The notes beneath the pieces were generated by a model, which saw only the letters and a list, made by a program, of their open reading frames with translations, was not told where the DNA came from and made no database searches. DNA of 64,000 nucleotides from Brevibacillus aydinogluensis. GTDB taxonomy: Bacteria > Bacillota > Bacilli > Brevibacillales > Brevibacillaceae. The stretch lies in the NCBI RefSeq assembly GCF_031954365.1, contig NZ_JAUSVZ010000016.1. One strand, given 5' to 3'. The translations under genes and the position numbers were made by a program. Shown piece after piece: positions 38,718 to 47,210 of the stretch. Position 1 is the first letter of the stretch; each line of letters starts with the position of its first letter.

Positions 38718-40538
38718 TTAGGACCAAAATGATTTTTTTGCTGTCGAATTTGTTTGTGTTTCCAAACTCTTCGGCTGCGTAGGTGCCGCTGACGATTCCT
38801 GCGTACTCTTAGAAATGTTTGGTTGCGCTTTACCAGATGGTTGCTTTGAATCATTTGCCTGGTTTATGGGCTGGAAAGAGGAGGCGGTATTTTCTGTAGA
38901 AACTTCCTCACCCCCTTTCAAGCCGGCTTCCGGCAGCTGTTCATTTGTTCCCGTAGATGATAGGTTCAAGCCATTAGGAGCCACGTTTTGAGCCAACCAC
39001 TCTTCAAATTTTCGTTTGTTTTGCTCTTCCAAACTGACCGTAGGCAGAGCGAAGAAATCCGGCTTCTCGGGTTCATCTATCGTTGCAAAGGGATCGTCCT
39101 GCAGCACCTTTATGGCTTCCTGTTTCCTCTTTTCTTCCTGCCGTTTTGTTAACCACGAAAGGCCCGGCACTCCAGAAATTCTTCGCAAATCAAAAAGAGG
39201 TTTGGTTTCTTCAACCAACCTCTCTTTCCAATCCTTTGGCACAAATGAGCCCTGGGCGATCCCTGGTTTCTGTGGATGTCCATTCTTTAGCAATTTATGG
39301 ATGAAGTGAAATCGCGGTAAACCGTCCATGATAAAAGTGGGTGGAAACCGATATTCTTCCTTCTCGGTATACCGATATGTCTTTGGGAAAATGTGGGGAA
39401 TCAGGCCGCCTTCATAAGTATTCTGCCTTGTTCTGATCTTATCTTTCCCAAAAATCTTGGCAAATTCTTCGGCGTCCTCGTATTCCAACCCACCAAATGC
39501 GATTTTGTTCCTGCAACTAGCCATAATAGCGCGTTTCATGGCCTTTGCCGTGAGTTTACCGGATTCTACTTCCAACTGACCAAGTGATTGTAGGGCGAAG
39601 ATGCCGGCCACCCGATATTCCGCAGCAATGGATAACCATCCTTCCAAAGCAGGGGTGATATAACGGCTGGCTTCATCCTGGATAGCGTAATTAGGGATGC
39701 GATCCCGTTCAGTTCCTCCACGTCGATATGTGGCCAACTGAAGGTGCATGGCAAAAAACTGACCAAATCCGTTGCATACATCTGTCCCTAATACGTCGAG
39801 AGCCGTATTGATTGCCAACACGCCTCCACTTTCGTAATGCTTGTCCAGGTTAATTGTGCTTTTCCCGGTAATCAGTGATTTCAGGTACCGGTTGGAAGTT
39901 AAGTTTTCCAACTGCGCACGCAATCCGATTACAAACTGTCGATATTTTTTGGCTAAATCTCCGTCTCCTAGTAGCTCATGTTTAAAAAACTGGACCAATT
40001 CCGTCTCGCCTTGCCTGGATTCCAGCTGCTCTACATTTTGTTTCAGCAGTTTTTCATCCCGAAGGTTCCTGAGCACGTCCATGATATCCATATCATCGTT
40101 GTATAGTTCCTTGAGCAGCTTGGTGACATTCCTCGAAGAAAGCTCTTGAACCGTTGAGAAGAATGCTTCCTGCTTCCCAAACATGCTCTTGAGAACTGAT
40201 ACGGTCGCTTCGGTAATAACATCAATGTCTCCCGTCATGACGTTAAAACGCCCGGAAATCGAAAGATTCTTGGGGTCTACAATTTGACAATCGATCTCCA
40301 TGGCATCGCACATCTCTTTTACCATAGCGACCACATCCCCTTTGGGTTCAATCAGTGTCAAACCCACTGGTTTGCCGCGGCGTTTAGCCAGGAGAATTTG
40401 ATAGATAAACGGTTTGATTAGCGTTGCCGTTTTTCCGCAGCGAGTAGGTCCAACCCATAGGGAATGAGTGAAGGCATCATCGCCTCCCCATATTAAGGGA
40501 CTGCGATAATTAAGAGGATTGGCTGTTTGGGTACTCAC
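38718..40538 (-). CDS. Type IV coupling protein (VirD4/TraG-like ATPase)
   Basis: 606 aa. Walker A is LWVGPTRCGKTATLIKPFIY near the N-terminus, LIEPKGDVVAMVKE follows, and NYAIQDEASRYITPALEGWL is the Walker B region (DEA). ASCRNKIAFGGLEYEDAEEF is typical of the C-terminal all-alpha part. The membrane anchor is encoded by the separate upstream gene. It would recruit plasmid DNA to a transfer channel. No relaxase is seen in the window. The C-terminal 120 residues are Gln/Ser/Thr-rich and disordered. GTG start behind GAGGTGATC. Confidence 0.9.
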   Translation of the reverse strand: MSTQTANPLNYRSPLIWGGDDAFTHSLWVGPTRCGKTATLIKPFIYQILLAKRRGKPVGLTLIEPKGDVVAMVKEMCDAMEIDCQIVDPKNLSISGRFNVMTGDIDVITEATVSVLKSMFGKQEAFFSTVQELSSRNVTKLLKELYNDDMDIMDVLRNLRDEKLLKQNVEQLESRQGETELVQFFKHELLGDGDLAKKYRQFVIGLRAQLENLTSNRYLKSLITGKSTINLDKHYESGGVLAINTALDVLGTDVCNGFGQFFAMHLQLATYRRGGTERDRIPNYAIQDEASRYITPALEGWLSIAAEYRVAGIFALQSLGQLEVESGKLTAKAMKRAIMASCRNKIAFGGLEYEDAEEFAKIFGKDKIRTRQNTYEGGLIPHIFPKTYRYTEKEEYRFPPTFIMDGLPRFHFIHKLLKNGHPQKPGIAQGSFVPKDWKERLVEETKPLFDLRRISGVPGLSWLTKRQEEKRKQEAIKVLQDDPFATIDEPEKPDFFALPTVSLEEQNKRKFEEWLAQNVAPNGLNLSSTGTNEQLPEAGLKGGEEVSTENTASSFQPINQANDSKQPSGKAQPNISKSTQESSAAPTQPKSLETQTNSTAKKSFWS

Positions 40539-40965
40539 AGTCGATCACCTCATCCCCAATCACAAAATCTAAGGCATTAATTTCCCGCCGTTTCTTTGGG
40601 AAGATCGTCGTGACCCACGGCTCGGGAGCCTCTTTTACAAAACGCCTTCTGAAAATCAACAGAATAAGGGTTATCACTCCCGCCATCAGGTACATGGGGT
40701 ATGCAACCAGTTTGGTGTATCCCCACATGGAAAAGGATTTAGCCCCTACCCATCCGATTACGGAATAAAAGGTGCTTAGTACCAGAGACACCCCCATCCA
40801 GCCCATCAAGTAACCAATCCCCAAGAGGATTAGATTCGCCCCGATTATCCATATCGGTAAGTCGGTCGGATAGGGAATTTGAAAACTGAAATAAGCCCCT
40901 GCAGCATTTAACAGGAGCCATAAAAAAATGGCTATTTTCCGCCACACAGCTTTCACCTTCACCAT
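40510..40965 (-). CDS. Membrane partner of the coupling protein, 151 aa
   Basis: Four membrane helices (IAIFLWLLLNAAGAYFSFQI, LPIWIIGANLILLGIGYLMG, VSLVLSTFYSVIGWVG, YLMAGVITLILLIF), then a short basic cytosolic tail. It overlaps the coupling-protein gene by 29 bases and replaces its missing N-terminal membrane anchor. No specific family name is known to me. Confidence 0.75.
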   Translation of the reverse strand: MVKVKAVWRKIAIFLWLLLNAAGAYFSFQIPYPTDLPIWIIGANLILLGIGYLMGWMGVSLVLSTFYSVIGWVGAKSFSMWGYTKLVAYPMYLMAGVITLILLIFRRRFVKEAPEPWVTTIFPKKRREINALDFVIGDEVIDCEYPNSQSS

Positions 40966-41459
40966 AATGGTTTGTCCTGTGTATTTCGTGTAACGATCAT
41001 CCAGTCGATGTTTTCATGTCCTTTAAGAGCTGACACCATCAGATGATAAACATCGTCTCTCGATAATCTCCCAGTACCTGTGCCAAGAAGAGGGATTGCC
41101 ACACGCATCGTGTTGTATTGGGAAGCCGTTTTCACAATGTTTTGGACGCATTTTTCAATGGTTTCTAGGGAGGTTCTCTGCCCTGGTTTCATCATCGTGA
41201 CCGCGTGGAAGATGTATTTGGCTCGTAATGAACCAGCTGAGGTAACAAACACATCCCCTAGTCGGATTTTGCTTTGTTTGCAAAAGGATTTGGCTTCCTT
41301 TTCGATAACACCACGGCTGTGATAGTGGAGCGATTCCGCTACACCCTGGAATTTCATCAAACGGCCTAACCATCCACCCATAAATCCCTGCCCATTTGCT
41401 GCATTTACAATCGCGTCTGCTGCGCAATTCGAAATATCACCATGGACTAAGGAAATCAT
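40959..41459 (-). CDS. Macro-domain (ADP-ribose-binding) protein
   Basis: 166 aa. ISLVHGDISNCAADAIVNAA, NGQGFMGGWLGRLMKFQG, LGDVFVTSAGSLRAKYIFHA and IPLLGTGTGRLSRDDVYHLM match the four conserved blocks of macro domains. The family binds or removes ADP-ribose and relatives. It is located between topoisomerase III and the coupling protein, overlapping the latter's membrane partner by seven bases. Confidence 0.93.
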   Translation of the reverse strand: MISLVHGDISNCAADAIVNAANGQGFMGGWLGRLMKFQGVAESLHYHSRGVIEKEAKSFCKQSKIRLGDVFVTSAGSLRAKYIFHAVTMMKPGQRTSLETIEKCVQNIVKTASQYNTMRVAIPLLGTGTGRLSRDDVYHLMVSALKGHENIDWMIVTRNTQDKPLW

Positions 41460-41462
41460 GTT

Positions 41463-43562
41463 CTACCCCCTTTTGGATTTTGATTTTATCGGAAACTCAA
41501 ACTTCGTTGTCCCATCCTGCTGTAATACCAATCGCGCTTCGAAATTCTCACCTTTCTTACTTATAAAGGTGAGATAGGCGGTTTTTCCTTTCTCCAGAAG
41601 ATCGGTGATGACTTTTTCGGTAATCTTGCGGCCACTGATTTCCTTCCAAACAACAAATTTGCACCCTTCCTTCTGTTTGGAGCAGGCGTATGCTTTTGGC
41701 GTTTCAACAACTTTCTCTTGGCATATGGGGCACTTACCTAAAGTCTTCTTGGTGTCTGCTGGGTTTAATGATTGTTGCCCTTTCACTACGTTGATGATAT
41801 GCCTCGTAAAATCTTTTACGGTGTCCAGATACGACTGGGCCGAAAACTCGTTTCTGGAGATCTCGTTCAGTTTCTTTTCCCAGATACCGGTCATTTCGGG
41901 TGAGGTCAACAGCTGAATACCAGACTTGCGTATCAACTCGATGGTCGCTCTCCCTTTTGCCGTGACCATTATCCGTTTCCCTTTGTTTTCGATGTATCCG
42001 ACTTCTTTTAGACGTTCAATGATGCCTGCACGAGTGGCTGGTGTCCCCAGGCCACTGTCTTTCATGGCATCTCTCACATCCGGATCTTGAATCTCCTTAC
42101 CGGCAGTTTTCATCGCAGCGACCAACGTACCCTCTGTGTACCAACGCGGCGGTTTTGTTTCCTTCTCCTTCGTGCTACCATCGATGCACTGAAGTGGTTG
42201 ATCCGGTTTGATTGAAAAATTAATTTGAATCTGGGGGCCTTGGTCCGGATCGTCATCATCGAACACTTCATGTACACGTTTCCATCCAGGCTCCTTTACC
42301 TCTTTGATGTGGGTTTTAAATCGCTCCTGCTCTACTACTGTAATGATCGTGAAATGCCTGAATTTTGCAGCAGAAAAAAAGTGCGCCAAATAGCGACGCA
42401 GTATCATCTCATACAGCTTTTCTTCATCGTCCGTCATGTCATCGGGCAATTTTTCTGTTGGCAAAATTGCGTGATGGTCCTCGATTTTATCCGGGCGACA
42501 CAAGTTTTTGTTTTGTGTATTCACCAGCAACCGATCTGCCCCCTGCGTTAATCGTTGCCCCAATGGAGTTTGAATAATGAGATCAAAGACTTTTTGCATG
42601 AATTCCACATTGCTTTCATCGACATATGACGAACTGGTTCTGGGGTATGTGATCGCTTGCTTTTCATAAAGGCCCTGGGCAATTTCAAGGGTTTTTTGAG
42701 CTGAAAAGCCGTGTTTGGCGTTGGCTTCTTGTTGCAAAGAGGTCAGATCATACAGTTTAGGTGGCAGTTCTTCACTGTCGTGGACTTGAAAGTCTACGAT
42801 CTGGGCCGGCTTTCCCTTTACCTTTAACGCAATCCCTTCCGCAGCTGCAGGATCAAATATCGGTTGACCTTGCCAGATCCCGGTGTATGTTTCAAACCCT
42901 TGCTGAAACACAGCTTCCACGTCATAATATTTCGTTTTTTGAAACCCTTCGATGGCTACCTGTCTGTCATAAATCATCGCCAGTACAGGTGTTTGCACGC
43001 GCCCGATTGTTAGCAGCTCTTTATGTTTGGCGGAGAACGCCCGAGTGGCATTGATGCCAATGAGCCAGTCAGCAAGTGATCGGGCTCTTGCCGCCTGTAA
43101 CAAGTGATGATAATCAATCCCATTCTTCATGTTACCAAATGCTTTGCGGATCGCATCTGGTGTCAACGAACTGGTCCAAAGGCGCTTGACTGGCTTCTGG
43201 ATTTTCAGATATTCCATGATGTACCCAAAAATCAACTCGCCTTCCCTTGCACAGTCCATTGCATTCACAATCCCTGTACAAGAAGAGGCGAGTTTTTCAA
43301 TGATCTTCAGTTGTTTCAATGTTTTGCCGTTGGGTGACAGCTTTATCGGATCAGGAATGATCGGCAAATGCTTCAAATCCCATTTTGAATAAGCAGGGTC
43401 ATATTCTTCCGGGTCGGCCAATCCAATCAAGTGTCCAACAGCCCACGTCACGGTGTACGTGTCATTTTGGAAGTATCCATCGTATTTTTGGTACTGTCCT
43501 AATATGGCCTCGGCAATTGCCTTTGCAGCTGATGGTTTTTCGGCCAGAATGAGGATACTCAT
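41463..43562 (-). CDS. topB: DNA topoisomerase III
   Basis: 699 aa type IA topoisomerase. TOPRIM start SILILAEKPSAAKAIAEAIL, VNAMDCAREGELIFGYIM, active-site tyrosine region EKQAITYPRTSSSYVDESNV (Tyr in TYPRT), and LGTPATRAGIIERLKEVGYI are all present. A C-terminal zinc-like module has CPICQEKVVETPKAYACSKQ. Plasmid-encoded TopB proteins resolve intermediates of replication and transfer. ATG behind AGGAGGTAAAAC. Confidence 0.97.
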   Translation of the reverse strand: MSILILAEKPSAAKAIAEAILGQYQKYDGYFQNDTYTVTWAVGHLIGLADPEEYDPAYSKWDLKHLPIIPDPIKLSPNGKTLKQLKIIEKLASSCTGIVNAMDCAREGELIFGYIMEYLKIQKPVKRLWTSSLTPDAIRKAFGNMKNGIDYHHLLQAARARSLADWLIGINATRAFSAKHKELLTIGRVQTPVLAMIYDRQVAIEGFQKTKYYDVEAVFQQGFETYTGIWQGQPIFDPAAAEGIALKVKGKPAQIVDFQVHDSEELPPKLYDLTSLQQEANAKHGFSAQKTLEIAQGLYEKQAITYPRTSSSYVDESNVEFMQKVFDLIIQTPLGQRLTQGADRLLVNTQNKNLCRPDKIEDHHAILPTEKLPDDMTDDEEKLYEMILRRYLAHFFSAAKFRHFTIITVVEQERFKTHIKEVKEPGWKRVHEVFDDDDPDQGPQIQINFSIKPDQPLQCIDGSTKEKETKPPRWYTEGTLVAAMKTAGKEIQDPDVRDAMKDSGLGTPATRAGIIERLKEVGYIENKGKRIMVTAKGRATIELIRKSGIQLLTSPEMTGIWEKKLNEISRNEFSAQSYLDTVKDFTRHIINVVKGQQSLNPADTKKTLGKCPICQEKVVETPKAYACSKQKEGCKFVVWKEISGRKITEKVITDLLEKGKTAYLTFISKKGENFEARLVLQQDGTTKFEFPIKSKSKRG

Positions 43563-43613
43563 GTTTTACCTCCTTTCTGACAATCAGCATGATCCCGCGA
43601 CGAAATGAGGGCT

Positions 43614-44120
43614 TCATGCCTTCACATACGTTTGCAAGTTTCGACTGTACTCCATTACCAGCTCGACTGCGTATTCAAAATTACCTTCTACTGTCGGCAA
43701 CACTTGATCCAGGTATTTATGTGCCACATCATGATAGTGCGGAAAGGCTTCGCTGACGGCATTCAGATAACTGGTTAAATAAAAAAAGTCTAGGTAGTTC
43801 AACGGATAGATCATGTCTTTTTCTGCATCCGATTGCTCCCAGTTGGCCAGATAATCCATAAACGAAGCAAATACGACAAATGCTAATCCAAAGAAATTTC
43901 GTTGATCGACAGCCAGTTCATGTTTCATGGATTCATAGCTTCGTCGCAACACACCGGAAATTTGGCTACAAAACCGTTTCCAGAAGTCCAGGTCTTTTGA
44001 TTCCAGGTGTATAACAGTAAGTTGTTCCAACACAGCTTCTGGATTTTGTTTGAGTTGCCAGATCGCTTGTTGCTTTGGATCTTTGGGGCGTAACGGAACT
44101 ATTTTTGGATTTTTCATCAT
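43614..44120 (-). CDS. Unknown helical protein, 168 aa
   Basis: MMKNPKIVPLRPKDPKQQAI at the start, then FFGLAFVVFASFMDYLANWE and LNYLDFFYLTSYLNAVSEAF. Mostly helical with some hydrophobic helices, but not clearly membrane. No family recognised. Start behind AAGGGAGGG. Preceded by the terminator at 44179-44213. Confidence 0.7.
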   Translation of the reverse strand: MMKNPKIVPLRPKDPKQQAIWQLKQNPEAVLEQLTVIHLESKDLDFWKRFCSQISGVLRRSYESMKHELAVDQRNFFGLAFVVFASFMDYLANWEQSDAEKDMIYPLNYLDFFYLTSYLNAVSEAFPHYHDVAHKYLDQVLPTVEGNFEYAVELVMEYSRNLQTYVKA

Positions 44121-44178
44121 ACCCTCCCTTGATAATGATAACTGACTACCTGCGAGCAAATCACAATTGTATGCCTAA

Positions 44179-44214
44179 CAAAAGAGCCCCTCGGGTTCAA
44201 ACCCAAGGAGCCCA
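44179..44214 (-). terminator. Terminator between EAL gene and 168-aa gene
   Basis: GGGCTCCTTGGG pairs with CCCGAGGGGCTC (minus strand), loop TTTGAA, followed by TTTTG. Confidence 0.72.
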
Positions 44215-44282
44215 CACTTTTTGCAGTTGTTTATTGTCAATACCATTGTACACATTTCCTGTACTTTTTTCAAGAGTTCTCC

Positions 44283-44864
44283 TCACTTCACTTTCGGATC
44301 GAGATAGTAGAAGCCTTGTCCATAGAGAATACCAAGGCGATGAACAGCCTTCTCCATTTCTAATGATTCAATTCGTTCCACGACAATCGGCTTTTCTGTT
44401 TGCAGCAATTCTTGCAGTAGCGATGGATGTGCTGAAATTTCCTCAAAAGCAATTTTGAAACCATCCACACCAGCCTGTTTCCACCTGGGCCATTCCTCGC
44501 TGGTTAGATCGTCAAGCCATACCTCAAGCCCTCGGTTATGCAGCTCGTCTATTAAACCAGGGCATTCCTCCAAGCTTCTTGTTGGCCACTCCACTATCTC
44601 AATGACTCCGTCCCACGTCCATTCCGTTTCAAGAAAATACGGAAGTGAAGACATGGTGAGATTTAGGGACTTCCTGTACGGACTTTGCTTTTCCAGTGCC
44701 TTTCGAATACAGAGCGACTCTCGGTACCACAACTCTTCCCTCGACTTGGTTTGAAAAAATGTTTCGGCACTTCCATCTACCGGTTTGCACAACCACTCCT
44801 GCATTACGATGCGCCGATTCGTTATATCTACAATCGGTTGAGCTACCATATCAAATTGAATCAT
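44283..44864 (-). CDS. EAL-domain protein (c-di-GMP phosphodiesterase-like), 193 aa
   Basis: FDMVAQPIVDITNRRIVMQE followed by WL: the EAL motif is EWL. SLNLTMSSLPYFL (Asn ligand), VIEIVEW (Glu), EVWLDDLTSE (paired Asp, but loop 6 lacks the usual FGTG), GFKIAF (Lys), VVERIES (Glu) and GILYGQGFYYLDP (Gln) are in the right order. Most metal ligands are kept, so it may still hydrolyse or at least bind c-di-GMP. The domain is short of the usual 240 residues. It could control the Tad pilus of this element. Confidence 0.82.
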   Translation of the reverse strand: MIQFDMVAQPIVDITNRRIVMQEWLCKPVDGSAETFFQTKSREELWYRESLCIRKALEKQSPYRKSLNLTMSSLPYFLETEWTWDGVIEIVEWPTRSLEECPGLIDELHNRGLEVWLDDLTSEEWPRWKQAGVDGFKIAFEEISAHPSLLQELLQTEKPIVVERIESLEMEKAVHRLGILYGQGFYYLDPKVK

Positions 44865-45058
44865 TGGGCCACCCTTAACGTCCAATACCGTTCCTTTCGG
44901 CTATCCGCCAGAATTTTTCCGGATTTAATATCCACCCGAAGCATCACATTGGTCATTTGCACCTGAGACAGACTTTTACCTGTGATTGCAGCGAGAATAT
45001 CATCGTCTCTTTCTGCAGGGGTCTTAGCATCGAAGTCCCGTTTTTTACGTTTGCTCAT
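44861..45058 (-). CDS. Small basic protein, 65 aa
   Basis: MSKRKKRDFDAKTPAERDDD, then ILAAITGKSLSQVQMTNVML. Basic N-terminus and possible helix-turn-helix in the middle. ATG behind AGGGAGGGAG; overlaps the EAL start by four bases (ATGA). TGTGA palindromes upstream may be its own operators. Confidence 0.68.
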   Translation of the reverse strand: MSKRKKRDFDAKTPAERDDDILAAITGKSLSQVQMTNVMLRVDIKSGKILADSRKERYWTLRVAQ

Positions 45059-45087
45059 CCTAATCTCCCTCCCTTCTTTCTTGGACT

Positions 45088-45224
45088 TTTGTGAGTAAAT
45101 TCACAAACGATATGAACACCATGAAGGTGGGATAGAGGGAAACATATCGCCCACCTTCGCATGTGAAGATTTTCACAATCGTCAAATGCGCAGGCGGTTA
45201 CACGCTTATGTGAATTTTATCACA
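45088..45224. promoter_or_regulatory. Three TGTGA palindromes
   Basis: TTTGTGA-N6-TCACAAA (45088-45107) is perfect. TGTGAA-N4-TTCACA (45162-45177) and TGTGA-N6-TCACA (45209-45224) follow; the last overlaps the end of the replication-relaxation gene. Between them is a GAAGGTGGG/CCCACCTTC terminator hairpin. Likely operators for the 65-aa/EAL unit. Confidence 0.6.
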
Positions 45225-46285
45225 ATCGACCGGCACTCTGGTAAGATGGAGCTATCCATGGCAACGGGAATCACATGTGGGTACGTTTTAAAAGGGAACT
45301 CGAACTCTTGTACATCCCAGTAATAAAAAAGCACCTTCTTCCCTGTTCGCTGGTACACATCATAGCTGTACTTTGTCAAGAAATAGAGCGCTTTCTTATT
45401 CCCCATCAAAAAGTCCATCACATAGTAACTTGTCGATTCATCTTCAACTACCTGATCTCCAAAGGCAAACCGGTTCTCTTCTTCCCTTGGTTCCCCATGC
45501 TCTCTCAACACCTGATCGAAAACGTCTTTTGAAAGATACCACTGCATGACCCGTACCCCGAAATTAATCGGCAAGAGATTTACCTCTTTAGCCAGCAGCG
45601 TCTCTTTATAAAGGGCATTATAGATGCTCTCTCCTTTACACAGCACCAGAACATTCCGATCCCGTAGCAGATTGATCTCGATACAGAGCTTTTTGAACGT
45701 CTGTTCTCTCATGTTATCCTCTGCGATGTAGAGCACATATTCCTTCCCATCTTGGCGAACCAGTGCCCCTTTCATCAGCGATCCTCGGTTGTACCCATTC
45801 TCCATTTTGAAGTCCCGGCCGTTAATGAATGTCCATCCGTATGGTTGAAGCCTTGTATAGAGTTCGTTTCGTTCGATCACGGCCGGCAGTCGCCTACTTT
45901 CCGGCTCATTATCCCGCGCTCGCCTTTCCCTTTTGGATAACCCTTGATCCTCTAATACCCTGACCCCTTTCTCTGTTATCAAATAGCAGGCTCCCACCTT
46001 TTTCCCTTTGGATACCAATGGCTTTGCTCTCACATATCCTTCACGTTTTAACTGAAACAATCTTTTGTACACATATTTTTCACTGGTCCCAAAGTGAAGT
46101 TCCTTTATCTGACTGATCGTCAACACCTGGTATTGATACAAATCATGCAATATCTGAATATCTCTTCCCGTTAAATTCTTGGTTACACTCCCATTCTCGA
46201 TTGGTACAACCGGAATCCCCCTCAACACCATCACCCCTTCTGAAATCCATATCTTTTTGGGGGGCTTTACGCCTTTCTCCGCCAT
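45206..46285 (-). CDS. Replication-relaxation family protein, 359 aa
   Basis: NLTGRDIQILHDLYQYQVLT, ISQIKELHFGTSEKYVYKRL, FQLKREGYVRAKPLVSKGKK is the winged-helix domain of the family, with CYLITEKGVRVLEDQGLSKR following. The C-terminal domain (YNRGSLMKGALVRQDGKEYV; KKLCIEINLLRDRNVLVL) is the usual alpha/beta part. Such proteins occur on Firmicute plasmids and are linked to replication or transfer. The ATG at 46285 lies in an 18-bp palindrome and lacks a ribosome binding site; a later start near 46231 (after AAGGGG) is possible. Confidence 0.85.
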   Translation of the reverse strand: MAEKGVKPPKKIWISEGVMVLRGIPVVPIENGSVTKNLTGRDIQILHDLYQYQVLTISQIKELHFGTSEKYVYKRLFQLKREGYVRAKPLVSKGKKVGACYLITEKGVRVLEDQGLSKRERRARDNEPESRRLPAVIERNELYTRLQPYGWTFINGRDFKMENGYNRGSLMKGALVRQDGKEYVLYIAEDNMREQTFKKLCIEINLLRDRNVLVLCKGESIYNALYKETLLAKEVNLLPINFGVRVMQWYLSKDVFDQVLREHGEPREEENRFAFGDQVVEDESTSYYVMDFLMGNKKALYFLTKYSYDVYQRTGKKVLFYYWDVQEFEFPFKTYPHVIPVAMDSSILPECRSIVIKFT

Positions 46286-46300
46286 GCAACAAGTTGCATG
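46283..46300. promoter_or_regulatory. 18-bp palindrome over a start codon
   Basis: CATGCAAC-AA-GTTGCATG is a perfect inverted repeat whose left arm is the start codon of the replication-relaxation gene. A longer nested stem (GGATAGG/CCTATCC around GTCAAC/GTTGAC) lies just upstream at 46316-46349. Confidence 0.55.
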
Positions 46301-46421
46301 TTGAGCGAAAGGCGGGATAGGTCGTCAACTGAGGTTGACTTCCCTATCCTTTTCGCTTTTCGGCTCAATCGCTCTCGTGTATGTTCAAAATCCTGAAACA
46401 ACGGATGTTTTATCTGAATTA

Positions 46422-46612
46422 TAGGTAAAATCAAATCAAGCGTGATTACGGAACATGTAGAGTTCCATCTATCCATCGAAAAACGCAGAAGAAGCAACTT
46501 TCTTTATAGGTAAAAACAATGAAAGATTGTTTAGGTAAAAACCGAAAAAGGATTATAAGGGGATAGATTTTACCTATTTTTCCTGTGTTTTTCGCCCTTC
46601 GGATTTTACCTT
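46422..46612. repeat. Five TAGGTAAAA repeats (iteron-like)
   Basis: Direct copies at 46422, 46509 and 46534, inverted copies (TTTTACCTA or TTTTACCTT) at 46568 and 46604. They occupy the AT-rich gap between the possible RusA-like gene and the replication-relaxation gene; the last two overlap the 3' end of the former. Candidate replication-origin iterons or operators. Confidence 0.55.
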
Positions 46613-47188
46613 TATTTCCTCAAGTACCTCGAACATATCGGATTGGTTGCACACCCATATTTCAGTCCGAGGATTTTCTTTATCTAAAAAACCGCAATCC
46701 ATGTAAGATAACTTAAACCAGCTATCTTCTTGAATCAGGCCGCTATATCGCAGCCCGTTGAAGATAAAGCTTTTTGATCGATTATCGAGATCACGAATTT
46801 TCATGTCCGGAAAATATTGAGCCAGTAACACGAATGCCGGCGCAAATTTCCGTTGGATATGATTGGTGGTAACAAACTGTACCATCTGATTCATGTAATG
46901 TTCTCGGACTTTCCTATGATACTTAGCATCAGACTTGTCAAAAATTATGGGCAGTACCCCTTCCATCACAAAACGAACATAGCTCTCTGTTATTTCATGC
47001 TCTTGGATCACACTGATTGGAAGGTGGGGGTATGCCTGTGACATGCCGATCTCCCATGCTTGGGTGTCCAAATAATATTCTGCTAAGGCAATTTTGGCTA
47101 ACTCGATATTTTTGAGAGCTTCTCTTAGTCTTTGTTGGCGTTCCTGAACCTCCCCCAAGTCAAAGACCACGGTTTGTGTTTGTTGCAA
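46574..47188 (-). CDS. Unknown protein with RusA-like C-terminal motif, 204 aa
   Basis: The N-terminal half is helical (EVQERQQRLREALKNIELAK). The C-terminal half has MKIRDLDNRSKSFIFNGLRY followed by SGLIQEDSWFKLSYMDCG, resembling the D-x-DN...K...L...I-x-DD region of RusA-type Holliday-junction resolvases. The protein is longer than RusA and the match is limited. Given its position between two repeat arrays it could also be an initiator. TTG start behind AAAGGGGGG. Confidence 0.6.
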   Translation of the reverse strand: MQQTQTVVFDLGEVQERQQRLREALKNIELAKIALAEYYLDTQAWEIGMSQAYPHLPISVIQEHEITESYVRFVMEGVLPIIFDKSDAKYHRKVREHYMNQMVQFVTTNHIQRKFAPAFVLLAQYFPDMKIRDLDNRSKSFIFNGLRYSGLIQEDSWFKLSYMDCGFLDKENPRTEIWVCNQSDMFEVLEEIKVKSEGRKTQEK

Positions 47189-47210
47189 TTCTAGCCCCCC
47201 TTTCTAAATT

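Noticed and set aside
38718..40538. Complete conjugation system
   Set aside because: Only the coupling protein, its membrane partner and topoisomerase are seen; no relaxase, VirB4-type ATPase or channel genes lie in the window.
46267..46497. 76-codon frame between the 204-aa and replication-relaxation genes
   Set aside because: No ribosome binding site; the segment is better explained by iteron-like repeats and nested hairpins.
46574..47188. Firm assignment of the 204-aa protein as plasmid replication initiator
   Set aside because: Position near repeats is suggestive, but no winged-helix initiator motif is visible and the C-terminus looks more like RusA.
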